Shown here: positions 6,034-13,648 of the stretch, one piece after another
How positions within the stretch are numbered: position 1 is the first letter of the stretch
How the letters are laid out: every line of letters starts with the position of its first letter
From: Turicibacter sp. UBA7094
GTDB taxonomy: Bacteria > Bacillota_I > Bacilli_A > MOL361 > Turicibacteraceae
Assembly: GCA_002493395.1 (NCBI GenBank)
Contig: DKYS01000036.1
Coordinates: 26,986-43,904 of the forward strand
Direction of reading: 5' to 3'
Length of the DNA stretch: 16,919 nt
The notes under the pieces: model-generated
The model's input: only the letters and a program-made list of their open reading frames with translations
Databases searched by the model: none
Told to the model about the DNA's origin: nothing
Made by a program: the position numbers and the translations under genes

Positions 6034-7536
6034 ATGTTGTGTTTTGAAAAGTTAAATGCAATTAAAGGGTTTGATATTTGGCATCCGGCGAATGCACGGC
6101 AAAATAGCTATGCTTGGTCGATGGCAGAAATGGGGGATTATATTTATGTTGGGACGAGTCGTAATATGTTTTATTCGATGGCGTCAACGATGCAACAGTC
6201 GGGCATCACATCAAATCAAACAAAATTATTAGATAATAACGCTGAAATTTGGCGGTATAAAAAGGATGGAACGATGGGATGGCAACGTGTGTTTAAAACG
6301 CATCCTTATGATAAAAGTTTTGGATTTCGGGCAATGATTGCCCATGAATCCCCTTATTCGACGGCGCTTTATGCGGCAACCATCGGAGAGCGGGTTTATA
6401 TTTTTAAAAGTACAGACGGGGTTAACTGGAAGAAAATTCGAACGCCACAGGTGGTGGGAAGTAGCTCGCGTTCATTTGCGTCCTTCAATGGTCGATTGTA
6501 TCTTTCAACGCTTGATCAGGGCATCGGTGGAAAAAATTCATACCTCTATTCAAGTGTGGATCCAGAATTTGAACCGTTAGAATTGCTCATCGATCCGAGC
6601 CACCCTTGTTATCAAAAAGATCAAAATCCAACGGGAGGGATTGATGCGATAAAGGTGTTTAATCAGCGTCTTTATTTAGGAGTTGCCGGTGAAAATGGGG
6701 CAGAAGTTTGGCGATCAAATCATGAACAACCGGCGATGAATGATTGGACGTTAGTCGGCGATGCTGGATTTGGAGATGCGATGAACCGAGAAATCATGTC
6801 GATGGGAACGTTCAAAAACCACTTGTATGTGGCATTGACAAAAACATTTCCACTTGTTTTATTTGCACCGCTTGGATTTGACCTTGTTCGATTGAATCGT
6901 TGCGATGAGTGGGAGTTAATTGTAGGTGGACATCCGATGAAACCGACAACCCCCACGACTGGAAAACGGACAAGAAGTCTTTCAGGATTTAAATCGGGCT
7001 TTAACTCTCCGTTTAACGTGTATGGATGGCAATTAATCACGTATCAAAATCAATTGATTTTAACGTCATTTGATGATTCAATAAATATGAAATTGATAAG
7101 AGATGTCTATGTCCAACGCGAAGCGAATCTGGTTAAACGAATTGGGCGCGATAAGTATCAACTATTGATAGAAATCTACGATGACATCATCAATCTTCTT
7201 GAACAATATCAGTATCCAAAAGGATTTGATCTGTATACTTCGACGGATGGGATTCATTTTAGACCCGAAGTCTTAAGCGGGTTAAACGATCCGTATTGTT
7301 ACGGTGGGCGCACGCTACTGGTGAGTCAGGAAGACGAACTCTATGTCGGAACCGCTAATCCTTATGAGGGGTGTGACGTCTATAAGGCACAATTTGTTGG
7401 GTGTCAGCCTTATTTTTCAGAATGTCAGCTTCGAGCGTATTTTGAACGATTAGCGGCATTGACGGATGAACTTCGCTGCCTTTATACAGAATTAATCGAT
7501 ATTTTATTGACGTTATTTAATGGTCGTCTCTATTAG
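6034..7536 (+). CDS. Uncharacterised beta-propeller-like protein with Asp-box motifs
   Basis: 500 residues with no recognised enzyme family. It is built of recurring strands of the type x-LY-V/L-G-T: YIYVGT (36-41), LYAATIGERVYIFKSTDGVNW (112-132, Asp-box at 126-132), RLYLST (154-159), RLYLGVAGENGAEVW (212-226), HLYVAL (263-268), QLILTS (340-345), DLYTSTDGIHF (399-409, second Asp-box) and ELYVGTANPYEG (435-446). This is the pattern of a BNR/Asp-box propeller such as those in sialidases and photosystem-assembly factors, but I cannot identify sialidase active-site residues. No signal peptide or membrane helix is seen, so it is probably cytoplasmic. The last 40 residues look helical, with spaced leucines and cysteines. 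AAAAGGAG precedes the ATG by about 9 bases. It is monocistronic, behind the structured region 5645-6033. The real-gene call is firm; the fold is inferred and the function unknown. Confidence 0.85.
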   Translation: MLCFEKLNAIKGFDIWHPANARQNSYAWSMAEMGDYIYVGTSRNMFYSMASTMQQSGITSNQTKLLDNNAEIWRYKKDGTMGWQRVFKTHPYDKSFGFRAMIAHESPYSTALYAATIGERVYIFKSTDGVNWKKIRTPQVVGSSSRSFASFNGRLYLSTLDQGIGGKNSYLYSSVDPEFEPLELLIDPSHPCYQKDQNPTGGIDAIKVFNQRLYLGVAGENGAEVWRSNHEQPAMNDWTLVGDAGFGDAMNREIMSMGTFKNHLYVALTKTFPLVLFAPLGFDLVRLNRCDEWELIVGGHPMKPTTPTTGKRTRSLSGFKSGFNSPFNVYGWQLITYQNQLILTSFDDSINMKLIRDVYVQREANLVKRIGRDKYQLLIEIYDDIINLLEQYQYPKGFDLYTSTDGIHFRPEVLSGLNDPYCYGGRTLLVSQEDELYVGTANPYEGCDVYKAQFVGCQPYFSECQLRAYFERLAALTDELRCLYTELIDILLTLFNGRLY

Positions 7537-7611
7537 TAAAGAGACCATGAGAGTTCTTATCTAAAGAAATCGCTCTTTGATAGATGAGACGAGTCTTAAA
7601 AAGGAAGCATC

Positions 7612-7644
7612 AAAATCTCCAGTCGAAGTTACTGGAGATTTTTT
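7612..7644 (+). terminator. Terminator after the propeller gene
   Basis: AAAATCTCCAGT (7612-7623) pairs perfectly with ACTGGAGATTTT (7631-7642) around a 7-base loop, with two more Ts. A second hairpin with one bulge (7521-7547) spans the stop codon but has no T run. Confidence 0.9.
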
Positions 7645-7663
7645 AAGTGAAAAAGATGAAAAG

Positions 7664-7695
7664 TTTATCTAAAATTTATCTTCCTTTGATAAAAT
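7664..7695 (+). promoter_or_regulatory. Two-component operon promoter with direct repeats (regulator site)
   Basis: Two exact TTTATCT repeats (7664-7670 and 7675-7681) are separated by AAAA, giving an 11-base period. A TAAAAT -10 lies 8 bases downstream (7690-7695). No usable -35 exists at the right distance, so the repeats sit where an activator would replace it. OmpR/PhoB-family regulators bind such 7-4-7 direct repeats, so autoregulation by the next gene is likely but inferred. Confidence 0.5.
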
Positions 7696-7747
7696 AAAAG
7701 TAGCACACGAAGTTAGCATGTATTTCAATGAACAAAGGTGGTGACCA

Positions 7748-8425
7748 ATGATGATTCAAATTTTGGTGGCGGAAGATGATAAGCATGCCAGAAGGTTACT
7801 AGAAGTCGTCTTAAAAAGGGAAGGGTATCATGTCTTAAGCGCCGAAGATGGAGAACAGGCGCTTTTAATCATTGAATCGCATCATATCGATTTAGTTATT
7901 TTGGATGTCATGATGCCTAAACTTGATGGCTATGAGGTGGCGAGGTTATTAAGAGAGGCTGAGTTTATGATGCCTATTTTAATGGTGACAGCTAAGCAAT
8001 TACCAGAAGATAAGAAGCGGGGATTTATCATGGGGACAGATGATTATATGACGAAACCGATTGATACGGAGGAGCTGGTGTTAAGGATTAAAGCCTTGCT
8101 GCGACGGTCAAAAATTGCAAGTGAGAAAAAATTAACGATTGGGGATGTCGTCTTAGATTATGAATCTTTAACGGTGCACCGAAATCAAGAGGTGCAGACC
8201 CTTCCACAAAAGGAGTTTTATTTATTGTATAAATTGTTATCTTATCCCGGACGAATTTTTACACGGATTCAGTTAATGGATGAGATTTGGGGTGTTGATA
8301 CGGAAAGTACGGACACGACCGTGAACGTCCATATTAATCGATTGCGTAAACGTTTTGCTGATTGTGAAGCCTTTGAGTTAGTTTCAGTGCGAGGGCTTGG
8401 ATATAAGGCGGTGAAAAAGGAATGA
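7748..8425 (+). CDS. OmpR/PhoB-family response regulator
   Basis: 225-residue two-domain regulator. The receiver domain has the acidic pocket E9-D10-D11, phospho-acceptor D53 in ILDVMMPKLDGYEV, T81 and K103. The C-terminal winged helix (about 125-222) shows LPQKEFYLLYKLLSYPGR, the recognition-helix region TDTTVNVHINRLRKRF and RGLGYK. Phosphorylation by the adjacent kinase should drive dimerisation and binding to tandem direct repeats. A ribosome binding site, AGGTGGTGA, lies just before two consecutive ATGs (7748 and 7751); either may be used. The last four bases overlap the kinase start (ATGA), so the two are tightly coupled. The direct repeats in its own promoter suggest autoregulation. I cannot assign it to a named system; placement before an ABC exporter operon suggests envelope or drug response. 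Confidence 0.95.
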   Translation: MMIQILVAEDDKHARRLLEVVLKREGYHVLSAEDGEQALLIIESHHIDLVILDVMMPKLDGYEVARLLREAEFMMPILMVTAKQLPEDKKRGFIMGTDDYMTKPIDTEELVLRIKALLRRSKIASEKKLTIGDVVLDYESLTVHRNQEVQTLPQKEFYLLYKLLSYPGRIFTRIQLMDEIWGVDTESTDTTVNVHINRLRKRFADCEAFELVSVRGLGYKAVKKE

Positions 8426-9453
8426 GGCAGTTATTAACGAAAATTAGCTTTAGTTTTTATACCACGCTTTTTATTTTCATTTTATACGTCGTCATTTTTA
8501 TTGTGACTGCGGGGCTCATTTATACAGTAATTGGCCTCGGGTGGGTTGATGAGGAGAGTCTAAACCCGATGATGTTAACGCTAGTTGCCTGTTTTTTAGT
8601 TGGAACATCGATTTCAACCATCTGGGGGCATAAATTATTGAAAAATGTTCGAATCTTTACCGGGGCGATGGATCAACTGGCAAGTGGGGATTTTTCGGTT
8701 CGTTTAAATATGACGCATCCTATTGGCTATCAGATGTTATCTGATAATTTTAATCGGATGGCGGAACAATTAGCAGGAATTCAAGTGCTACGCACTGATT
8801 TTATCAATCATTTTTCGCACGAGTTTAAAACACCGATTGTTTCAATTAAAGGATTTGCCCAGATTCTAAAGGATGATACGTTGGATAAGGAAGAGCGTGA
8901 GGAGTATTTAAATATTATGATAGAGGAGGCCGACCGCCTGTCAACTTTAGCAACGAATGTATTAATGTTATCCAATATCGAATCCCAAACCCTGTTAGTT
9001 AATCGCCAACGCTTTAATTTAGGGGAACAGTTACGACAATGTATTTTAATGTTTGAATCGAAATTAAATAAAAAAGATATTTTACTTCTTGCAACGATTG
9101 AAGATGAGGACATTTATGCGAATAAAGAATTACTCAATCAAGTGTGGCTAAATTTATTAGATAATGCGATTAAATTTGTGTCAGTGGGTGGAAAGATTGA
9201 GGTGTCAATGGGAAGTAGTGAGACGGATTTAACCGTGATGATTGCCGATAATGGATGTGGAATTGCGAAGGAGACGCTTCCTAAAATATTTGATAAGTTT
9301 TATCAAGAAGATCACTCACGAAAGACGATGGGAAATGGATTGGGTTTATCGATTGTGAAAAAAATTATTCTTCTTCATCAAGGGGAGATTTGGTGTGAAA
9401 GTATTCCTAATCAACAAACCGTTTTTACTATTAGACTCCCTAAGTCGTTATAG
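8422..9453 (+). CDS. HAMP-containing sensor histidine kinase with minimal extracellular loop
   Basis: 343-residue membrane kinase. Two membrane helices (about 16-38 and 48-68) are joined by roughly ten residues (GWVDEESLNP), too little for a folded extracellular sensor. A HAMP domain follows (about 70-122), then the dimerisation/phospho-acceptor domain with H133 in SHEFKTP. The ATPase domain has its N-box at NLLDNAIKF (244-252), G1 at DNGCG (276-280), F-box FDKFYQED and G2 at GNGLGLS (304-310). All catalytic motifs are intact. This layout matches intramembrane-sensing kinases such as SaeS, which also has HAMP and a tiny loop; such kinases often respond to the membrane state or to a partner transporter. 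Its start overlaps the regulator stop by four bases. An ABC exporter operon begins 149 bases after its stop. Confidence 0.94.
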   Translation: MRQLLTKISFSFYTTLFIFILYVVIFIVTAGLIYTVIGLGWVDEESLNPMMLTLVACFLVGTSISTIWGHKLLKNVRIFTGAMDQLASGDFSVRLNMTHPIGYQMLSDNFNRMAEQLAGIQVLRTDFINHFSHEFKTPIVSIKGFAQILKDDTLDKEEREEYLNIMIEEADRLSTLATNVLMLSNIESQTLLVNRQRFNLGEQLRQCILMFESKLNKKDILLLATIEDEDIYANKELLNQVWLNLLDNAIKFVSVGGKIEVSMGSSETDLTVMIADNGCGIAKETLPKIFDKFYQEDHSRKTMGNGLGLSIVKKIILLHQGEIWCESIPNQQTVFTIRLPKSL

Positions 9454-9495
9454 GGAGGCTTTGGTTAATAGATTTGGTTTAGGTTTTCTTTTAAA

Positions 9496-9529
9496 AACGC
9501 TTTATATCATCGAAAGCGTTCTTTTTTTT
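9496..9529 (+). terminator. Terminator after the histidine kinase gene
   Basis: AACGCTTT (9496-9503) pairs with AAAGCGTT (9513-9520), followed by C and eight Ts (9522-9529). A second short hairpin, CTCCCTA/TAGGGAG (9436-9457), spans the kinase stop codon but lacks a T run. Confidence 0.88.
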
Positions 9530-9534
9530 CAGTT

Positions 9535-9567
9535 GTTTATGATGAGTTAATGTTTATCTGTTATAGT
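9535..9567 (+). promoter_or_regulatory. Promoter of the ABC exporter operon, with possible regulator repeats
   Basis: TATAGT (9562-9567) preceded by TG at 9559-9560 forms an extended -10, giving a start near 9574. No consensus -35 is present. Upstream, GTTTATG (9535-9541) and GTTAATG (9546-9552) repeat with the same 11-base period seen before the response regulator. TTTATCT (9553-9559), identical to the repeat unit there, follows at once. This suggests control by the adjacent two-component system, but the geometry relative to the -10 differs from that promoter. Confidence 0.45.
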
Positions 9568-9602
9568 AATTTTGTGAAGATTTAAAAAAGGAGCGGGAAA
9601 AG

Positions 9603-11363
9603 ATGATTAAGATGTTTCGACAATTAAAAAAGAGGGAGTGGCTATTATTTTTATGTAGCGTCCTCTTCATCGTTGCCCAAGTTTGGCTTGATTTAAAGTT
9701 ACCGGACTACATGAGTAAAATTACGCAGTTAGTGCAAACAGAAGGAAGTGAGATGGCAGAAATTTTAGTGGCAGGAGGGAAGATGTTACTTTGTGCTTTT
9801 TTTAGCCTAGGAACTTCTTTTATTGTGGCGGCGATTGCTGCGAAGGTAGCCGCTAATTTATCCGGACGATTACGTTTTGCGCTTTTTAACCGTGTTCAGT
9901 CGTTTTCGATGGAGGAAATTAATCATTTTTCAACAGCAAGTCTTGTGACACGCTCAACAAATGATGTGACTCAAGTTCAAATGTTTGTTGTTATGGGACT
10001 TCAAATCTTGATTAAAGCGCCAATTCTAGCAGGATGGGCCTTAGTAAAGATTACGAATAAAGGTTGGCAGTGGACGTTAGCAACGGCAGTGGCTGTTGCC
10101 GTTTTGATTGTTATTGTTTTGATTTGCGTCTGGTTAGGAATGCCGAAATTTAAAGGAATTCAACGATTAACCGATAATGTCAATAAAATTGCACGTGAGA
10201 ATATTAATGGATTACGCGTGATTCGAGCCTATAATGCCGAAGGCTATCAAGAAGAAAAGTTTGAGAAAGCCAATGCTCAGTTAACGTACAATAATTTATA
10301 TGTCGGACGCGTCATGGCCTTTTTATTTCCAAGTATTAACTTAATTATGAGTGGTTTAACACTCGCTATCTACTGGATTGGTGCTTTCTTAATTGATGGG
10401 GCGGTAGGAATGGAACGAATGACTATTTTTTCAGATATGATCGTGTTCTCTTCTTATGCGATGCAAGTCGTGATGGCTTTTATGATGCTCATTATGATTA
10501 TGTTTTTACTTCCTCGAGCGACGGTTTCTGCGAGTCGAATTAATGAGGTGCTTGAGATGAAGCCAACCATTCAAAATGGGAATTTTATTCCTAAGGATGA
10601 CCGTTTAGTGGGAGATATTGAGTTTAAAAATGTTTGTTTTAGATATGCCGATGGGGAAGATTATGTTTTAGAGGACATTAATTTTAAAGTCGGTCAAGGA
10701 GAAACGGTGGCCCTTATTGGAGCGACAGGGTGTGGAAAAAGTACGCTGGTTAATTTAATTCCACGTTTTTACGATGTGACGGAGGGAGAAATTTTAATCG
10801 GTGGGGTCAATATTAAAGACTACGATCAACAGGCGCTTCGTAATGAATTAGGTTATGTTTCACAACGTGCGATTTTATTTGAGGGAACCATTCAGTCAAA
10901 TGTCGCGTTTGGGGATAACGGAAAAGCATCATCTCAAGATGAAACAGTAGAAGAGGCCATCGAGATTGCCCAAGCATCAGAGTTTGTTAACAAGATGGAA
11001 GAGGGCTATGAGGCGCATGTTGCACAAGGTGGAACGAATTTATCAGGAGGTCAAAAACAACGGTTATCGATTGCAAGGGCCGTTGCACGTCGTCCGAAGG
11101 TCCTTATTTTTGATGATTCTTTTTCTGCTCTAGATTATAAAACCGATCGAACACTCCGTCAGCGGCTTAAAAAGGAAACGGCCGGTGCCACGTTATTTAT
11201 TGTCGCCCAACGAATTGGAACCATTAAGGATGCAGATAAAATTATCGTTTTGGATGAAGGGCGAATTGTTGGAATAGGATCTCATGATTCTTTAATGTCG
11301 TCTTGTGAGGTTTATCGTGAAATTGCATACTCTCAACTTTCAAAGGAGGAGCTTGAGTCATGA
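9603..11363 (+). CDS. ABC exporter half-transporter, subunit with degenerate ATPase motifs
   Basis: 586-residue type-IV exporter half: a six-helix membrane domain (about 1-315) fused to a nucleotide-binding domain (about 335-580). Walker A is GATGCGKST (373-381, K379), the Q-loop is YVSQRAILFEGT, and the signature LSGGQ (480-484) is canonical. Walker B reads FDDS, so the catalytic-glutamate position is D505, and the switch histidine is replaced by Q536 in VAQRI. These are the hallmarks of the non-catalytic partner in heterodimeric exporters (BmrC, LmrC, TM287). AAGGAG (9588-9593) precedes the ATG by 9 bases. The stop overlaps the start of the next subunit by four bases, so the two are made in equal amounts. 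Exporters of this group often expel amphiphilic drugs or lipids; the substrate here is unknown. Confidence 0.94.
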   Translation: MIKMFRQLKKREWLLFLCSVLFIVAQVWLDLKLPDYMSKITQLVQTEGSEMAEILVAGGKMLLCAFFSLGTSFIVAAIAAKVAANLSGRLRFALFNRVQSFSMEEINHFSTASLVTRSTNDVTQVQMFVVMGLQILIKAPILAGWALVKITNKGWQWTLATAVAVAVLIVIVLICVWLGMPKFKGIQRLTDNVNKIARENINGLRVIRAYNAEGYQEEKFEKANAQLTYNNLYVGRVMAFLFPSINLIMSGLTLAIYWIGAFLIDGAVGMERMTIFSDMIVFSSYAMQVVMAFMMLIMIMFLLPRATVSASRINEVLEMKPTIQNGNFIPKDDRLVGDIEFKNVCFRYADGEDYVLEDINFKVGQGETVALIGATGCGKSTLVNLIPRFYDVTEGEILIGGVNIKDYDQQALRNELGYVSQRAILFEGTIQSNVAFGDNGKASSQDETVEEAIEIAQASEFVNKMEEGYEAHVAQGGTNLSGGQKQRLSIARAVARRPKVLIFDDSFSALDYKTDRTLRQRLKKETAGATLFIVAQRIGTIKDADKIIVLDEGRIVGIGSHDSLMSSCEVYREIAYSQLSKEELES

Positions 11364-13117
11364 GAAAGATGGAGAAAAAGGAGAGTAGTTTTTTAAAATT
11401 ACTAAAATACTGTAAAAAATATACGGTGCACATTGTCATAGCGCTCATTGGAAGTGTGATTGGAACCCTTTTAACGCTATTAGGTCCAGATAAATTATCA
11501 GAAATGACAGACTTAATGACGAATGGGTTAATGGGTGAGCTCGATTTAAAAGGAATTACTTCGATTGGGATCACGCTTGTTATGATTTATGCCGTTAGTT
11601 TTATTTTATCACTCACGCAAGGACTTATTATGACGCAAGTGATTCAACGCGTTTCTAAGCAATTACGAACGTCATTAACAGTGAAGATTAATCGCTTACC
11701 GATGAGTTATTATAATCAGGCAACGACCGGTGATATTTTATCACGCGTAACAAATGATGTGGATACATTGGGACAATCATTGAACCAAAGTTTGACCACA
11801 TTAGTCAGTGCAACCTGTTTGTTTATCGGGTCAATTGTCATGATGTTAAAGACCAATGTTGTACTAACGCTAACGGCTATCTTGGCGACGATTATTGGAT
11901 TTATCATGATGATGTTAATCATGAAACGATCTCAGGTGTTCTTTTTAAGACAACAAGAGGGACTGGGAAAGTTAAATGGTTATATTGAAGAGGCTTATTC
12001 GGGTCAGATGATTATTAAAGCTTACAATAGTGAAGAACAAATGATTTCAACTTTTCAGACAATTAATGAGGAATTGACATCGAATACTTACCGCGCACAA
12101 ATTCTTGCGGGATTTATGATGCCACTGATGACCTTTATCGGTAACCTTGGCTACGTAGCCGTTTGTATTGTTGGGGCGTTATTGACGATGAATGGAACGA
12201 TTTCGTTTGGGGTCATCGTGGCGTTCATTATGTATGTCCGTTATTTTACACAACCCCTTGCCCAAATGGCGCAGGCGGCCCAAAGTTTGCAATCCGCTTC
12301 AGCAGCGGGGTACCGCGTTTTTGAATTTTTAGAGGCTGAGGAAATGGAAGATGAGTCCAAAAAGGCGAGTTATTTAGAAGAAGTAACGGGAAAAGTGGAA
12401 TTTGACCACGTCTCATTCGCCTATGAAGGAAGTGATCGACCAGTCATTAAAGATTTCTCGATGACGGCACATCCAGGACAAAAAGTTGCGATTGTCGGAC
12501 CAACAGGAGCTGGAAAAACGACACTTGTCAATTTATTGATGCGATTTAATGAAATCAATCGAGGAGATATTCGAATTGATGACGTTTCAATTCATGACAT
12601 GACGCGTGAAAACATCCATGAGTTATTTTGCATGGTTTTACAGGATACCTGGTTATTTGAAGGAACCATTAAAGAAAACTTAATTTATAATCAGACGCAT
12701 TTAACCGATGAAGATGTCGAGCAGGCGTGTGAGGCGGTTGGCTTGAACCACTTTATTCAAACGTTACCAGAAGGGTATGAAACAGTATTAAATGATCAAC
12801 TCAATCTTTCGGCTGGTCAAAAGCAACAACTGACGATTGCTCGGGCAATGCTTAAAAATTCACCGATGCTTATTTTAGATGAGGCGACGAGTTCGGTCGA
12901 TACGAGAACAGAATTAATCATTCAACAAGCGATGGATCAGTTAATGCATGGTCGAACTTCCTTTATTATTGCGCACCGTTTATCAACGATAAAAAATGCA
13001 GATGTGATTTTAGTTTTAAAAGACGGTGATATTTTAGAAAGCGGAAACCATGAACAATTACTAGCAAAAGGTGGTTTTTACGCCGAACTTTACAATAGTC
13101 AATTCGAACAAGGATAA
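11360..13117 (+). CDS. ABC exporter half-transporter, catalytically competent partner
   Basis: 585-residue partner of the preceding subunit, with the same membrane-domain plus nucleotide-binding-domain layout. Its Walker A (GPTGAGKTT, 380-388), Walker B with catalytic glutamate (D507-E508 in LILDEATSSVD) and switch histidine H539 (IAHRLSTI) are intact. Its signature is altered to LSAGQ (483-487). Because each ATP site combines one subunit's Walker motifs with the other's signature, the partner's D505/Q536 meet this LSAGQ to make one degenerate site, while this subunit's E508/H539 meet the partner's LSGGQ to make one active site. The start overlaps the upstream stop (ATGA) and AAAGGAGGAG (11342-11351) lies 8 bases before it. 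A BmrCD/LmrCD-type multidrug exporter is the best guess; the substrate cannot be read from sequence. Confidence 0.94.
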   Translation: MRKMEKKESSFLKLLKYCKKYTVHIVIALIGSVIGTLLTLLGPDKLSEMTDLMTNGLMGELDLKGITSIGITLVMIYAVSFILSLTQGLIMTQVIQRVSKQLRTSLTVKINRLPMSYYNQATTGDILSRVTNDVDTLGQSLNQSLTTLVSATCLFIGSIVMMLKTNVVLTLTAILATIIGFIMMMLIMKRSQVFFLRQQEGLGKLNGYIEEAYSGQMIIKAYNSEEQMISTFQTINEELTSNTYRAQILAGFMMPLMTFIGNLGYVAVCIVGALLTMNGTISFGVIVAFIMYVRYFTQPLAQMAQAAQSLQSASAAGYRVFEFLEAEEMEDESKKASYLEEVTGKVEFDHVSFAYEGSDRPVIKDFSMTAHPGQKVAIVGPTGAGKTTLVNLLMRFNEINRGDIRIDDVSIHDMTRENIHELFCMVLQDTWLFEGTIKENLIYNQTHLTDEDVEQACEAVGLNHFIQTLPEGYETVLNDQLNLSAGQKQQLTIARAMLKNSPMLILDEATSSVDTRTELIIQQAMDQLMHGRTSFIIAHRLSTIKNADVILVLKDGDILESGNHEQLLAKGGFYAELYNSQFEQG

Positions 13118-13122
13118 GAATG

Positions 13123-13172
13123 AAAAAGAGGGAAACCAGGCTTGTCATGGGCCAAGTTTCCCTCTTTTTTTT
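13123..13172 (+). terminator. Terminator after the ABC exporter operon
   Basis: AAAAAGAGGGAAAC (13123-13136) pairs perfectly with GTTTCCCTCTTTTT (13156-13169), and the T run extends to 13172. The 19-base loop may hold a further short stem (CTTG/CAAG). Confidence 0.92.
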
Positions 13173-13550
13173 GTTGGGAAGGATGTTTTTTAAAATAGGG
13201 TGGAGCTATTTGATAGAAGTCGTCTATTAAAATGAGAGTGAGTGTTCTTATTGGAAACCTCCTACTTAGGAGTAAAGCATCTATTTGATTAAGGATAACA
13301 TGTACTTCTTAGGAATGATTGGTGCAAAGAGAAGAATAAGTTCTCCCAGTTGTTGATTCAATGTTTACAAGCCAGTGAGAAGATACTCTAAATCAAGTGT
13401 GGAGAGTTCAGATAGATGTTAATTATTATATTATCAAAAGAATTAATAGCGCTTTAAAAACTTTAATAATACACATACCGCATGAATCGACATTTTTTTA
13501 AGAAAAAAACAGTATATTCAAGTTGAAAAGAAGTAAGAGGAGAGGATAAT

Positions 13551-13592
13551 ATGAATAATCAGGGAGTCCAAAAGTCTTATATCCCTATTTAG
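13551..13592 (+). CDS. Possible 13-residue leader peptide (MNNQGVQKSYIPI)
   Basis: An ATG at 13551 follows AGAGGAGAGG (13536-13545), a very strong ribosome binding site, and opens 13 codons ending at TAG 13590-13592, 56 bases before the MFS start. The final codons contain TATCC (13580-13584) and CCTAT (13584-13588), which complement GGATA/ATAGG in the MFS ribosome binding region (13631-13640). That is the kind of pairing used in translational attenuation. A TATATT box (13513-13518) could be its -10, with a weak -35. A separate TATAAT downstream of this ORF weakens the case. Confidence 0.35.
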   Translation: MNNQGVQKSYIPI

Positions 13593-13600
13593 AAGATTAA

Positions 13601-13606
13601 TATAAT
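13601..13606 (+). promoter_or_regulatory. Possible -10 of the MFS gene
   Basis: A perfect TATAAT lies 43 bases before the MFS ATG. The -35 region 17-18 bases upstream (TTATAT-like) is weak. If used, it gives a short leader that omits the 13-codon ORF. Confidence 0.35.
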
Positions 13607-13648
13607 TTTGAATAGTTATTCTTTTAATGGAGGATAGGAGCTAAAAAT

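Larger units (their letters stand above)
13173..13648 (+). other. 476-base gene-poor region before the MFS gene
   Basis: No gene of ordinary size was found. Visible items are a small palindrome CTCCTA-CT-TAGGAG (13259-13272), several stop-interrupted short frames, an AT-rich stretch (13420-13520) with a T7-AAG-A7 inverted repeat (13493-13509), a 13-codon ORF with a strong ribosome binding site (13551-13592), and a TATAAT box (13601-13606). One frame ending near 13390 reads as LLIQCLQASEKIL before a stop and could be a decayed gene fragment, but I cannot name its parent. Confidence 0.6.

Noticed and set aside
6720..7040. Minus-strand open frame inside the propeller gene
   Set aside because: It lies wholly within a well-supported gene on the other strand and has no ribosome binding site or family resemblance.
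7521..7547. Hairpin at the end of the propeller gene as a terminator
   Set aside because: The stem has a bulge and no T run follows; the real terminator is at 7612-7644.
11242..11574. Minus-strand frame spanning the junction of the two ABC genes
   Set aside because: It is the antisense shadow of two clear ABC transporter genes.
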